In this document: positions 45,249 through 54,352 of the stretch, one piece after another
Layout: the number at the start of each line of letters is the position of its first letter
How positions within the stretch are numbered: position 1 is the stretch's first letter
Assembly (NCBI RefSeq): GCF_900188165.1
Contig: NZ_FZOS01000001.1
Location: 434,001 to 498,000, forward strand
DNA length: 64,000 bases
Direction of reading: 5' to 3'
From: Edaphosphingomonas laterariae
Lineage (GTDB): Bacteria; Pseudomonadota; Alphaproteobacteria; Sphingomonadales; Sphingomonadaceae
The notes under the pieces: model-generated
What the model was told of the DNA's origin: nothing
What the model saw: only the letters and a program-made list of their open reading frames with translations
The model's database searches: none
Made by a program: the position numbers and the translations under genes

Positions 45249-46556
45249 TCAGTCGACCTGCTGATCAGGCAGGGCCTGTGTGGGGCGCGAACCCCACAAA
45301 GCATAGAACAGCACGTACAGCTCGCAGGCGGCGGTCAGCAGGAACGACATCTGCAGGCCATATTGATCGGCCAGCCAGCCCTGCGCGATCACCAGCGCGC
45401 CGCCGGCAATCGCCATGATCAGCAGGCCCGAACCTTCCTCGGTCAACGGACCCAAACCTTTGATACCGAGCGTGAAGATGGTCGGAAACATGATCGAGTG
45501 GAACAGCCCGACAAGGATCAGCGACCACATCGCCACCGGGCCATGGGCGAACACCGTCACCATCATCACGATGAACGCGCCGATCGAAAAGACCGCCAGC
45601 ACCTTGGCCGCGTCGAAACGCTGCATGATCGCCGATCCGGCGAACCGGCCGACCATCATCCCGCCCCACAGGAACGTCAGGTAACGGCCCGCCTGCTCAT
45701 GCGTCAGATTGGCGATGTCGGGCTGGCTGACGAAATTGACGAACAGGTTGGCGACACCGATTTCGGCGATCAGGTAGATGAAGATCGCGGGCACGCCGAA
45801 GACGAGGTTGCGATGCGCCCAAAGCGAATGCTTCTTGCGCTCCTCCTTGGGCATGCGCAGCGCCGCCGAACCCATGGCCGGCAGCGGAAAGCGCGCGATG
45901 ACGATGGCGAGGACGAGCAGCACCACCGCCACCAGCCCATAAGGCAGGATCACCGATTGCGCATCCGCCAGGCGCTCCGCCTGAGTGAGCACGACGCCGG
46001 TTTCGGCGGTGCCACCCTTGGATCGGCCGAGGATCAGATAGGCACCGAAAAGCGGCGCCAGCATGGTCCCGGCCGAGTTCATCGCCTGCACGAGATTGAG
46101 CCGCGACGACGCGGTTTCGGGCTTGCCGACCACCGCGACATAGGGGTTGGCAGCCACCTGCAGCAGCGTGATGCCGCACGCGATCAGGAACAGCATGGCC
46201 AGCGTGACGCCATAGGATGGCAGGCTGGCGGCCAGCATCATGCCCAGCGAACCCGCCGCCATGATCAGCAGGCCGACGACCAGCGATTTCTGGTAGCCAA
46301 TCCGTTCGATCAGCTTGGCCGATGGGATCGACGCCACGAAATAGGCGATGAACCAGACCGATTCGATCGCTGTTGTCTGGGTATATGTAAGGTCGAACAC
46401 GCTACGCAGATGCGGCAGCAACGTGTTGTTGATGACCGTGATGAAGCCCCACATGAAGAAAAGGCTGGCGAGCAGGGTCAGCGCCCGGCCATAGCCTGCG
46501 CCGCTATGTCCCGGCGTTGCAGCCGGTGTCGTGGTCGTGGTGATCGGTGCGGCCAT
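45249..46556 (-). CDS. Sugar:H+ symporter, FucP-type MFS
   Basis: A 435-aa inner-membrane protein starting at the ATG 46556, with GGAGAAGG upstream; the ORF can be extended only to a TTG. Twelve helices; TM1 SLFFMWGFITVINNTLLPHL is the hallmark of the FucP/glucose-galactose branch, followed by QTTAIESVWFIAYFVASIPS and the ANPYVAVVG motif of that family. It would bring L-arabinose (or a related free sugar) into the cytoplasm after periplasmic hydrolysis. It is divergent from the aldose epimerase operon across a shared regulatory region. Confidence 0.9.
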   Translation of the reverse strand: MAAPITTTTTPAATPGHSGAGYGRALTLLASLFFMWGFITVINNTLLPHLRSVFDLTYTQTTAIESVWFIAYFVASIPSAKLIERIGYQKSLVVGLLIMAAGSLGMMLAASLPSYGVTLAMLFLIACGITLLQVAANPYVAVVGKPETASSRLNLVQAMNSAGTMLAPLFGAYLILGRSKGGTAETGVVLTQAERLADAQSVILPYGLVAVVLLVLAIVIARFPLPAMGSAALRMPKEERKKHSLWAHRNLVFGVPAIFIYLIAEIGVANLFVNFVSQPDIANLTHEQAGRYLTFLWGGMMVGRFAGSAIMQRFDAAKVLAVFSIGAFIVMMVTVFAHGPVAMWSLILVGLFHSIMFPTIFTLGIKGLGPLTEEGSGLLIMAIAGGALVIAQGWLADQYGLQMSFLLTAACELYVLFYALWGSRPTQALPDQQVD

Positions 46557-46606
46557 GCCACCCTTCTCCAAAAAGTTGCCCCGCCTTCGATCCTTGCCGA
46601 CACGGG

Positions 46607-46644
46607 TTGCGCTCGATTATTTTGTCGGACTATATGCGGAGCAA
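46607..46644. promoter_or_regulatory. Overlapping divergent promoters with FadR-type operator candidate C
   Basis: Plus strand: TTGCGC (46607-46612), 18 bp, TATATG (46631-46636). Minus strand: TTGCTC (46644-46639), 17 bp, AATAAT (46621-46616). Between them, TTGTCGGACTA (46622-46632) matches all six fixed positions of the FadR consensus TNGTNNNACNA. It fills the minus-strand spacer and touches the plus-strand -10. Confidence 0.6.
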
Positions 46645-46682
46645 GCATGCGTCAATGGGCGCACATAAACGGGAGGACGGAA

Positions 46683-47831
46683 ATGCGTAGGCTGGTCAAG
46701 ACAAGTGCGGCGCTGGGCTGCCTGGCCATCGCGCTCGCCACAAGCGCGCCGGCCTTCGCGGCCGAAATCAGCCGCGCGGCCGCCGGCACGCTGGCGGACG
46801 GCACCGCCGTCGAGGCGATCACGCTGAAGAACAGCCATGGCGTTTCGGCCACCATCCTGACCTATGGCGCGACGCTGCAATCGCTGATCGCGCCGGATCG
46901 CTCCGGCAAGCCCGCCGATGTCGTGCTCGGCTATGACGATCTCGCTTCCTATGTCGATCATCCCAATTATTTCGGCGTCACCGTTGGCCGCTATGCCAAC
47001 CGCATCGCCGGCGGCCGCTTCAGCCTTGACGGCCAATCCTACCAGCTGCCCCTGAACGACAAGACCAACACGCTGCACGGCGGCGGCAAGGGCTTCGACA
47101 AGGTCGCATGGAAGGTGGTCGCGGCCAAGAGCGGCCCGGTCGCCACGCTGACGCTCGGCCACAGCAGCCCCGATGGCGATTCGGGCTATCCCGGCAAGCT
47201 TGACGCCACCGTCACCTATTCGCTCGACGAAGCCGGCGCGCTCACCATCGCGTTCGATGCCCGGACGAGCAAGCCGACGATCGTCAACATGACCAACCAC
47301 GCGATCTTCAACCTTGCCGGCGAAGGATCAGCCGAAGGCGCGACCGGGCATCTGCTGACGATCCCGGCCAAGGCCTATACCCCGGTGGACGCGACGCTGA
47401 TCCCGACCGGCGAGCTGCGCGCCGTGGCCGGCACCGTGTTCGATTTCCGCGCGCCCCGCCGCGTGGCGGACGGCATTCGCGACGGCCGCGACGAACAGAT
47501 CCGCTTCGGCCGCGGTTACGACCATAATTTCGCGCTCGACAAGGGCGTGACGGCTTCGCCGCAACTCGTCGCCCGGCTGGAAGACCCGGCATCTGGCCGC
47601 GTGCTGGAGGTGCTGAGCACCGAACCCGGCGTGCAATTCTATGCCGGCAACTTCCTCGATGGCACCCTCGTCGGCAAGCAGGGCCATCTCTATCGCATGG
47701 GCGACGGGATCGCGCTCGAACCGCAGAAATTCCCGAACGCCCCCAACCAGCCGAGCTTCCAATCCGCGCGCGTCGACCCCGGCAAACCCTACCGGCACGT
47801 CATGGTCTACCGCCTGTCCACGACCCGTTGA
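46683..47831 (+). CDS. galM: Aldose 1-epimerase (mutarotase), exported
   Basis: A 382-aa GalM-family enzyme with a signal peptide ([13 protein letters not shown], cleavage near residue 26). Motifs: [46 protein letters not shown] with the catalytic His region, [10 protein letters not shown], and the base Glu in [12 protein letters not shown]. It speeds alpha/beta anomer exchange of aldoses such as L-arabinose or galactose. Export suggests it works in the periplasm on freed sugar before uptake. GGGAGGA precedes the ATG. It is first in a three-gene operon with arabonate dehydratase and lactonase. Confidence 0.93.
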   Translation: MRRLVKTSAALGCLAIALATSAPAFAAEISRAAAGTLADGTAVEAITLKNSHGVSATILTYGATLQSLIAPDRSGKPADVVLGYDDLASYVDHPNYFGVTVGRYANRIAGGRFSLDGQSYQLPLNDKTNTLHGGGKGFDKVAWKVVAAKSGPVATLTLGHSSPDGDSGYPGKLDATVTYSLDEAGALTIAFDARTSKPTIVNMTNHAIFNLAGEGSAEGATGHLLTIPAKAYTPVDATLIPTGELRAVAGTVFDFRAPRRVADGIRDGRDEQIRFGRGYDHNFALDKGVTASPQLVARLEDPASGRVLEVLSTEPGVQFYAGNFLDGTLVGKQGHLYRMGDGIALEPQKFPNAPNQPSFQSARVDPGKPYRHVMVYRLSTTR

Positions 47832-47842
47832 ACGGAACCGCA

Positions 47843-49639
47843 ATGACCGAAACTTCCCCGCCCAAGCTCCGTTCGCGCGCCTGGTTCGATAACCCCGACA
47901 ATATCGACATGACCGCGCTCTATCTGGAGCGTTATCTGAACTTCGGCCTCAGCCTTGAAGAACTGCGTTCGGGCAAGCCGATCATCGGCATCGCGCAGAC
48001 CGGCAGCGATCTTTCGCCCTGCAACCGCCATCACCTGGTGCTGGCCGAACGCATCCGCGAGGGCATTCGCGAGATGGGCGGCATCGCGCTCGAATTTCCG
48101 GTTCACCCGATCCAGGAAACCGGCAAGCGGCCGACCGCGGGGCTGGATCGCAACCTCGCTTATCTCGGCCTCGTCGAGGCCCTTTACGGCTATCCGCTCG
48201 ACGCCGTGGTGCTGACCACGGGCTGCGACAAGACCACGCCCGCCTGCCTGATGGCCGCCGCCACGGTGAACATCCCGGCGATCGCCCTGTCGGTCGGCCC
48301 GATGCTCAACGGCTGGCACAAGGGCGAGCGCACGGGTTCGGGCACGATCGTGTGGAAGGCGCGCCAGATGCTCGCCGCCGGGCAGATCGACGATGCGGGC
48401 TTCATCAAGCTCGTCGCGTCGTCGGCGCCGTCGACCGGCTATTGCAACACGATGGGCACGGCGACGACGATGAACAGCCTGGCCGAGGCGCTGGGCATGA
48501 TGCTGCCCGGCTCGGCCGCGATCCCCGCGCCCTATCGCGATCGCCAGGAAGTCGCCTATCTCACCGGCAAGCGCATCGTCGAAATGGTCGCCGAAGATCT
48601 CAAGCCGTCGGACATCCTGACGCTCGATGCGTTCCACAATGCCATCGTCGTCAACTCGGCGATCGGCGGATCGACCAACGCGCCGATCCACCTGGCCGCG
48701 ATCGCCCGCCATATCGGCGTCGACCTGCCGCTGAAGGACTGGCAGACCGAAGGCCACAAGGTGCCGCTGCTGGTGAACCTGCAGCCGGCCGGCGAATATC
48801 TGGGCGAGGATTATTATCGCGCCGGCGGCGTGCCGGCCGTCGTCGCGCAGCTCATCGGCCAGGGCCTGATCCGCGAACAGGCGATGACGGTCAACGGCAA
48901 GACGATGGGCGACAATTGCCGCGACGCGACGATCGAGGACGAAAAGGTCATCCGCCGCTTCGATCAGCCCTTGAAGGAAGAAGCCGGATTCCTCGTCCTT
49001 TCGGGCAATCTGTTCGACGCCGCGATCATGAAGACCAGCGTGATCAGCGAGGAATTCCGCAACCGCTATCTTTCCAACCCCGATGATCTGAACGCCTTCG
49101 AAGGGCCGGCCATCGTGTTCGACGGGCCGGAAGATTATCACCATCGGATCGACGATCCGGCCCTCGGCATCACGTCCGACACCTTGATGTTCATGCGCGG
49201 CGCCGGGCCGATCGGCTATCCGGGCGCGGCGGAAGTGGTGAACATGCGCCCGCCCGCTTATCTGATCACCGAAGGCGTGACCGCCCTGCCCTGCGTCGGC
49301 GATGGCCGCCAGTCGGGCACCAGCGGCAGCCCGTCGATCCTGAACGCTAGCCCCGAGGCGGCGGCCAATGGCGGTCTCGCCTTGCTGCAAACCGGCGATC
49401 GGGTGCGGATCGATCTCAACAAGGGCAGCGTCGACGTGCTGATCACGGATGCGGAACTGGCCGAACGACGCCGCGCGCTCGAAGCCGCCGGCGGCTATAC
49501 CTATCCCGCCTCGCAGACGCCGTGGCAGGAAATCCAGCGCGCTATCGTCGGCCAGATGGATACGGGCGCGATCCTGGAAGGCAGCGAAAAATATCAGCGC
49601 ATCGCCCAGACACGGGGCCTGCCGCGCGATAATCACTGA
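47843..49639 (+). CDS. L-arabonate dehydratase (IlvD/Edd family)
   Basis: A 598-aa iron-sulfur dehydratase from the ATG at 47843, 11 bp after galM. Cluster cysteines fit Cys60 ([10 protein letters not shown]), Cys128 ([10 protein letters not shown]) and Cys201 (STGYCNTMG). The C-terminal part has [16 protein letters not shown] and [18 protein letters not shown]. In the sugar-acid branch of this family such proteins turn L-arabonate or D-xylonate into the 2-keto-3-deoxy acid. The surrounding genes favour L-arabonate. Sequence alone cannot separate these substrates. Confidence 0.92.
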   Translation: MTETSPPKLRSRAWFDNPDNIDMTALYLERYLNFGLSLEELRSGKPIIGIAQTGSDLSPCNRHHLVLAERIREGIREMGGIALEFPVHPIQETGKRPTAGLDRNLAYLGLVEALYGYPLDAVVLTTGCDKTTPACLMAAATVNIPAIALSVGPMLNGWHKGERTGSGTIVWKARQMLAAGQIDDAGFIKLVASSAPSTGYCNTMGTATTMNSLAEALGMMLPGSAAIPAPYRDRQEVAYLTGKRIVEMVAEDLKPSDILTLDAFHNAIVVNSAIGGSTNAPIHLAAIARHIGVDLPLKDWQTEGHKVPLLVNLQPAGEYLGEDYYRAGGVPAVVAQLIGQGLIREQAMTVNGKTMGDNCRDATIEDEKVIRRFDQPLKEEAGFLVLSGNLFDAAIMKTSVISEEFRNRYLSNPDDLNAFEGPAIVFDGPEDYHHRIDDPALGITSDTLMFMRGAGPIGYPGAAEVVNMRPPAYLITEGVTALPCVGDGRQSGTSGSPSILNASPEAAANGGLALLQTGDRVRIDLNKGSVDVLITDAELAERRRALEAAGGYTYPASQTPWQEIQRAIVGQMDTGAILEGSEKYQRIAQTRGLPRDNH

Positions 49640-49670
49640 TCGCGGCAATCGCGGGAACACGGATACCGAC

Positions 49671-50528
49671 ATGGCCGAATGGACGATCATCAAGCGCGAC
49701 GTGCGCGATCAACTGGGCGAAGGCACCTTGTGGTCGGCGCAGGACGATGCCGTCTATTGGGTCGATATTCTGGCGCCCGCGCTCAACCGGCTGGATCTGG
49801 CATCGGGCGCGGTGACGCGCTGGCCGATGCCGGAACCGCTGGGCTGGGTGGTCGAACGCACGCGCGGCGGATTCATCGGCGGATTCCGCAGCGGCTTTGC
49901 CGAAATCGACCTCGATCCGCTGGCGATCCGCCCGCTCCACGATCCCGAGCCGCACCTGCCCGGCAATCGCATGAACGACGGCAAGGCGGATGCCTTCGGC
50001 CACATCTGGTGCGGCACGATGGACATGGCGGAGGAACAGGATAGCGGTGCGCTCTATCGCTATTCGCCCGACGGACAATGCACGCGGATGGACGAAGGCT
50101 ATCGCGTGCCCAACGGCCCGGCCTTCTCCGCCTGCGGCCACTGGCTCTATCATGCCGATACCGGCCGCCGGATGATCTATCGCTTCCGCCGCGGCGACGA
50201 TGGCACGATCAGCGATCGCGAAACGCATATCCGCTTCGCCGAAGCCGATGGTTATCCCGATGGCATGACGGTGGATGCCGAAGGCTTTTTGTGGGTCGCG
50301 CATTGGGGCGGCGGACGGATCAGCCGCTTCGCCCCCGATGGCAGCCTCGATCGCGCCATGTCGCTGCCCGCGCGGCAGGTGACCAACATCACCTTCGCCG
50401 GCGCCGATCTCGACCGGATGTTCGTCACCTCCGCCGCCACCGGCCTCGCCGCGACGGATTATGACGGTGCGCTCTATGAAGTGACGCCCGGCGTACGCGG
50501 CCTGCCCAGCCACCGCTTCCCAGGCTAG
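49671..50528 (+). CDS. L-arabinolactonase, SMP-30/gluconolactonase family
   Basis: A 285-aa cytoplasmic six-blade propeller. Metal-site residues typical of the family are visible: Glu17 in LGEGTLWSAQDD, Asn in RMNDGKADAFGHIWCGTMD, and Asp in GYPDGMTVDAEGFLWVAHWGG. It hydrolyses the lactone produced by the 1-dehydrogenase to the free aldonate. It is 31 bp downstream of the dehydratase in the galM operon. The start is the ATG of MAEWTIIKRDV; an upstream frame is a shadow of the dehydratase. Confidence 0.92.
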   Translation: MAEWTIIKRDVRDQLGEGTLWSAQDDAVYWVDILAPALNRLDLASGAVTRWPMPEPLGWVVERTRGGFIGGFRSGFAEIDLDPLAIRPLHDPEPHLPGNRMNDGKADAFGHIWCGTMDMAEEQDSGALYRYSPDGQCTRMDEGYRVPNGPAFSACGHWLYHADTGRRMIYRFRRGDDGTISDRETHIRFAEADGYPDGMTVDAEGFLWVAHWGGGRISRFAPDGSLDRAMSLPARQVTNITFAGADLDRMFVTSAATGLAATDYDGALYEVTPGVRGLPSHRFPG

Positions 50529-50622
50529 GCCACGGGGTTAAGCCGCACGACGTCCCGCCATCGGCGCAAGGCGGCTTTCCCATGCCGGGCGAAAGCCCCA
50601 ACCACACGCCGGCAAAATGGTG

Positions 50623-51015
50623 TTAGCGTTTCGCCTTGCCCACATTGAGCGCCACCGCCGCGCGGATCAGCCCGCTTAGTGCCGGCGCGTCGATCGCATC
50701 GCCTTCATGGAAGTCGATCGCGCGGCGGACATTGCCGTCGAGGCTCGCGTTGAACAGGCCGGATGGATCGTCGAGCGCGGCGCCCTTGGCGAAGGTCATC
50801 TTCACCGCAGTCTTGTAGGTTTCGCCCGTGCAGATCATGCCATCGCGATACCAGGTCGGCACCCCGCGCCACTTCCATTCCTCGACGATTTCGGGGTCCG
50901 CCGCTCGCACGATTGCGCGCAACCGCGCCAGCATATCACCGCGCCAGTCGCCCAGCTCGCTTATCCGTTCGTCGATCAGTTCCGATGGTGATTTGGCCTG
51001 GGCCTCTTTGCTCAT
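50623..51015 (-). CDS. DUF1801 protein
   Basis: A 130-aa cytoplasmic protein of the DUF1801 (YdhG-like) family: ISELGDWRGDMLARLRAIVRAADPEIVEEWKWRGVPTW-type helices, then the strand and turn pattern YKTAVKMTFAKGAAL. Function is not established for the family. GGAGAGAGG precedes the ATG. It lies 34 bp after another DUF1801-type gene, and both are transcribed together. Confidence 0.85.
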   Translation of the reverse strand: MSKEAQAKSPSELIDERISELGDWRGDMLARLRAIVRAADPEIVEEWKWRGVPTWYRDGMICTGETYKTAVKMTFAKGAALDDPSGLFNASLDGNVRRAIDFHEGDAIDAPALSGLIRAAVALNVGKAKR

Positions 51016-51049
51016 TCACCTCTCTCCGCCAGAAAACGGTGCGGCGCGA

Positions 51050-51505
51050 TCATGGCACCCAGCCGGGCACTTGCGCCGCCTGCCGAATCCAATCGACCAG
51101 TTGATCCTCATCCCACACATCATCCTCATGGATGTGGAAATAGCGGGTATCCTTGTCCTTGGATGCCACCGGCGGCCGCGGCTGCAATTGCGCGCCGCGA
51201 AAAAAGGCCAGCTTGATATAGCGGGTGAAGCAATGGACGCCGAGGAACCATCCCTGCCCCTCGACCCCATAGAGCGGCGAATTCCACTTCACCGCCTTGC
51301 GCACATCGGGCAGTGTCCGATCGATCAGCGCATCCAGCCGCTGGCCGGCATCACGTTTCCAGCCCGGCATGGCGGCGATATAGGCTTGCACGGGCGCGTC
51401 GCCGTCGCCTTTCGCGATTTGCGGGTTGCCGCCGGACAGCAGCACCGGCGCTCCATCCGCCCGCTTCGCCCTCGCGCCTGTTTTGCCTGATATGCCATTG
51501 GCCAT
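51050..51505 (-). CDS. DUF1801-type protein, second copy
   Basis: A 151-aa protein from the ATG at 51505; an in-frame extension to 51649 is Arg-rich and unsupported. DUF1801 features: PVQAYIAAMPGWKRDAGQRLDALIDRTLPDVRKAVKWNSPLYG, summarised as residues about 35-80, then GWFLGVHCFTRYIKLAFFRG. The N-terminal 30 residues are basic and probably disordered. It pairs with the neighbouring DUF1801 gene; the two are diverged paralogues. No function is known. Confidence 0.82.
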   Translation of the reverse strand: MANGISGKTGARAKRADGAPVLLSGGNPQIAKGDGDAPVQAYIAAMPGWKRDAGQRLDALIDRTLPDVRKAVKWNSPLYGVEGQGWFLGVHCFTRYIKLAFFRGAQLQPRPPVASKDKDTRYFHIHEDDVWDEDQLVDWIRQAAQVPGWVP

Positions 51506-51699
51506 CGCGCCCGGCCTCTCCTGCCTCAGCCAAGTGATTGTAGGGCCATCCGATCCTCCTGTCATCGGCGCCCGGCGCGTTCTCCGCGCGATCCATCGTC
51601 CGGGCATTCTGTTACGCAAAGGACTCATCGGCCGCCTTGCCGCTGGCACGGCAAGCGAAGCGCGCTAAGGCACGGGCCATCGAGATCAGGAAAGGGGCA

Positions 51700-53220
51700 A
51701 TGATGGGCGATCTGGGGCGATGGGAAGCGATCCTTGGCGAACATGAACGCCGCCGTGCCTTCGCCCGATCGATGGGCGGCACGGATCGCATCGCGAAGCA
51801 GCAGGCGGCCGGCAAGCTCGATGCCCGCCAGCGTGCCGCCGCCTTGTTCGACGAAGGCAGCTTCGTCGAGATCGGCGCCTTCACCGCGGTGCTGAGCGAA
51901 GGCGGCGACACACCGGCCCCCGCCGACGGGCTTGTCGCCGGCTTCGGCCGGATAGACGGCCGCCCTGCGCTCGCGGGGATCGAGGATTTCACCGTGCTCG
52001 CCGGGTCGATCGGCGATGCCGGGGCCGACAAGCGTTATCGCCTCACGCAGCTTGCCGCGCAGGAACGGCTGCCTTTGGTCTTCATGCTCGAAGGTGCCGG
52101 CCATCGCCTGACCAACGCGCATCAGGGCCGCAGCCCCAACGATCTTCAGGGCCTGGCCGATCTTTCGGGCCAGGTGCCGATGCTCAGCCTCGTCATGGGG
52201 CCGTCCGCCGGCCATGGCGCGCTGACCGCCATGCTCTCCGATTTCGTGGTGATGACCAAGGCCGCGTCGATGTTCGCCGCCGGGCCGCCGCTGGTGAAGA
52301 GCGCGATCGGCGAAGTCGTCACCAAGGAGGAACTGGGCGGCCCGCAGGTCCATGTCACAGCCTCCGGCGTCGCCCACAATCTTGCCGAAGACGACGCCGC
52401 CGCCATCGCCATGGCGCGCCGCTATCTCTCATATTTTCCGTCGAACGCCTGGGGCCATGCCCCCCGGCAGGATGGCCCCGACACGGCACCGCGCCGGATC
52501 GACGAGCTGCTGTCGATCATCGATCCCGATCCGCGTTTCCCCTTCTCGATGCGGCGCGCGCTGGAACTCGTCGTCGATGCCGGCAGCCTGCTGGAAATCC
52601 AGCCCGCTTATGGTGCGCCGCTGGTGACGGCGCTGGCGCGGATCGGCGGACATAGCGTGGCGATCGTGGCGAACGATCCCGCCATCGGCGCCGGCGCGGT
52701 CGATGCCGCAGCGGCGGACAAGGCGGCCCATTTTCTCGACGTTGCCGGCGCGTTCCACCTGCCGGTCATCTTCCTCACCGACAATCCCGGCGTGATGGCG
52801 GGCACCGCCGCCGAAAAATCCGGCGCGCTGCGTTCGGCCGCCCGGATGTTCGTCGCCCAGCACCGTCTGCGCACCCCCAAGATCCACGTCACCCTGCGCA
52901 AGGCGTTCGGCTTCGGATCGTCGATCATGGCGATGAACCCGTTCGACGGGCAGACGTTGTCACTCGCCTTTCCGGCCATCACGCTGGGCGCGATGCCGGC
53001 GGCGGGCGGCGCCGACGCCGCGAAGCTCGATCCTGAAACCCGCGCGCGCATCGCGGCGGAACAGGCGGGCGGCGCCTATCATCTGGCGGACAAGCTGGCT
53101 TTCGACGACGTGATCGATCCGCGCGATCTGCGCAACGCGCTCATCACCGGCCTCGCCATGGCCGAAGCCCGGCGGGCCGGCCCCTTCGGCCCGGTTCGCC
53201 TGGGCGGGGTCAGCCCCTGA
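51700..53220 (+). CDS. Acyl-CoA carboxylase carboxyltransferase (beta) subunit-like
   Basis: A 506-aa crotonase-fold carboxyltransferase. The N-half has RIAKQQAAGKLDARQRAAALFDEGSFVEIG and the oxyanion text VFMLEGAGHRL. The C-half has LVTALARIGGHSVAIVANDP and FLTDNPGVMAGTAAEKSGAL. It resembles propionyl-/methylcrotonyl-CoA carboxylase beta subunits, which transfer carboxyl from biotin to acyl-CoA. The biotin carboxylase partner is not in the window, so the substrate is open. The start uses the first of two adjacent ATGs, with AGGAAAGGGG upstream. Confidence 0.87.
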   Translation: MMGDLGRWEAILGEHERRRAFARSMGGTDRIAKQQAAGKLDARQRAAALFDEGSFVEIGAFTAVLSEGGDTPAPADGLVAGFGRIDGRPALAGIEDFTVLAGSIGDAGADKRYRLTQLAAQERLPLVFMLEGAGHRLTNAHQGRSPNDLQGLADLSGQVPMLSLVMGPSAGHGALTAMLSDFVVMTKAASMFAAGPPLVKSAIGEVVTKEELGGPQVHVTASGVAHNLAEDDAAAIAMARRYLSYFPSNAWGHAPRQDGPDTAPRRIDELLSIIDPDPRFPFSMRRALELVVDAGSLLEIQPAYGAPLVTALARIGGHSVAIVANDPAIGAGAVDAAAADKAAHFLDVAGAFHLPVIFLTDNPGVMAGTAAEKSGALRSAARMFVAQHRLRTPKIHVTLRKAFGFGSSIMAMNPFDGQTLSLAFPAITLGAMPAAGGADAAKLDPETRARIAAEQAGGAYHLADKLAFDDVIDPRDLRNALITGLAMAEARRAGPFGPVRLGGVSP

Positions 53221-53395
53221 TCGCGAAGGCGGTGAAGGCCAGCGCCAGCATGATCGCGAGCATCACGATCAGCGGCCACGGCATCCAGCCCACCCGATCG
53301 AGATCGCGGCGCCGGTTGCGGCGGCGATCGGCAAGCGCGGCCACGGCCGCCACGCCGGCCGATGCCCCCGCCAATGCCCATAGTGTCCCTTGCAT
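53210..53395 (-). CDS. Small membrane protein, one or two spans
   Basis: A 61-aa protein: a short hydrophobic segment (GTLWALAGASAGVAAVAALA), a basic loop (DRRRNRRRDLDRVG) and a strong membrane helix (WPLIVMLAIMLALAFTAFAI). The charge pattern puts the loop in the cytoplasm. Its 3' end overlaps the carboxyltransferase end by 11 bases on the opposite strand. No family recognised; the hydrophobic pattern and basic loop suggest a real gene. Confidence 0.5.
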   Translation of the reverse strand: MQGTLWALAGASAGVAAVAALADRRRNRRRDLDRVGWMPWPLIVMLAIMLALAFTAFAIRG

Positions 53396-53452
53396 CCCGC
53401 GACTCCGCCCCGCATCATGCGGCTTTACAACGCCATGAGCGGGAGAGAGACT

Positions 53453-54298
53453 TTGCGCCACCCCATTTTTGCGGCCACCCTGCTGGCGGCGTTTGCCGCC
53501 CCCGGCGTCGCGATCGCGGCTGATCCGCATGCGGACCATGCCGGCCATGCCAACCACTCGGCCCATGCGGTGATCAGCGCGCCCGTCGCCACGGCCGTCG
53601 CCGACAGCCGGCGCAAGGAAGCCAATCGCGCGCGCGATCAATATCGGCACCCGGCCGAAACGCTCAGCTATTTCGGCATCCAGCCCGATCAGACGGTGGT
53701 CGAAATCTGGCCGAGCGCCGGCTGGTACACCGAAATCCTGGCGCCGATGCTGAAGGACAAGGGCCGCTACATCGCCGCCGCCCAGCCGCCGGGCAAATAT
53801 CGCACGGCGACCGAGACGCTGGTGTCGAGCGATCCGGCCCGTTTCGGCAAGGTGGAAATCACCACGCTCGATCCCAAGGCCCCGGGCGAGATCGCACCCG
53901 CCGGCAGCGCCGATGCGGTGCTCACCTTCCGCAACGTCCATAATTTCCTGATGACCGGCGATGCCGAAGCGCAGGCGATCTTCGCCAGCTTCTACAAGGC
54001 GCTTAAGCCCGGCGGCGTGCTCGGCGTGGTCGATCACCGCCTGCCCGAGGGTCGCGACGCAGCGGCCGAAAAGACCAGCGGCTACGTCAAAACCTCGACC
54101 ATCGTGCGCCTTGCCACGGCGGCGGGCTTCAAGCTGGTCGGCCAGTCGGAAATCAACGCCAATCCCAAGGACAAGGCGGATTATCCCAAGGGCGTGTGGA
54201 CGCTGCCGCCGGTGCTGACCGAAGGCGATGCCGATCGCGCCAAATATCTGGCCATCGGCGAAAGCGATCGCGCCACGCTGAAATTCGTCAAACCCTGA
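53453..54298 (+). CDS. Exported methyltransferase-like protein with His-rich N-terminus
   Basis: A 281-aa protein. I favour a TTG at 53453, because GGGAGAGAGA lies directly upstream and the protein then starts with a compact signal peptide (MRHPIFAATLLAAFAAPGVAIAA); ATGs at 53417 and 53435 are alternatives. After cleavage comes DPHADHAGHANHSAHA, rich in His. The rest matches the COG4798-type class I methyltransferase fold (TVVEIWPSAGWYTEILAPML, DAVLTFRNVHNFL, LKPGGVLGVVDHR). SAM is not expected in the periplasm, so the activity is unclear. Confidence 0.82.
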   Translation: MRHPIFAATLLAAFAAPGVAIAADPHADHAGHANHSAHAVISAPVATAVADSRRKEANRARDQYRHPAETLSYFGIQPDQTVVEIWPSAGWYTEILAPMLKDKGRYIAAAQPPGKYRTATETLVSSDPARFGKVEITTLDPKAPGEIAPAGSADAVLTFRNVHNFLMTGDAEAQAIFASFYKALKPGGVLGVVDHRLPEGRDAAAEKTSGYVKTSTIVRLATAAGFKLVGQSEINANPKDKADYPKGVWTLPPVLTEGDADRAKYLAIGESDRATLKFVKP

Positions 54299-54305
54299 TC
54301 GTCCC

Positions 54306-54339
54306 GCCATGGGGGTGGGATCCGCCCTGCCCCCATGGC
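54306..54339. terminator. Hairpin between convergent genes, possible bidirectional terminator
   Basis: A perfect 10-bp stem, GCCATGGGGG (54306-54315) with its complement (54330-54339), and a 14-base loop lie between the convergent methyltransferase-like and D-2-hydroxyacid dehydrogenase genes. There is no T-tract on either side, so termination is only possible. Confidence 0.4.
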
Positions 54340-54352
54340 CGAACCAACCGTC

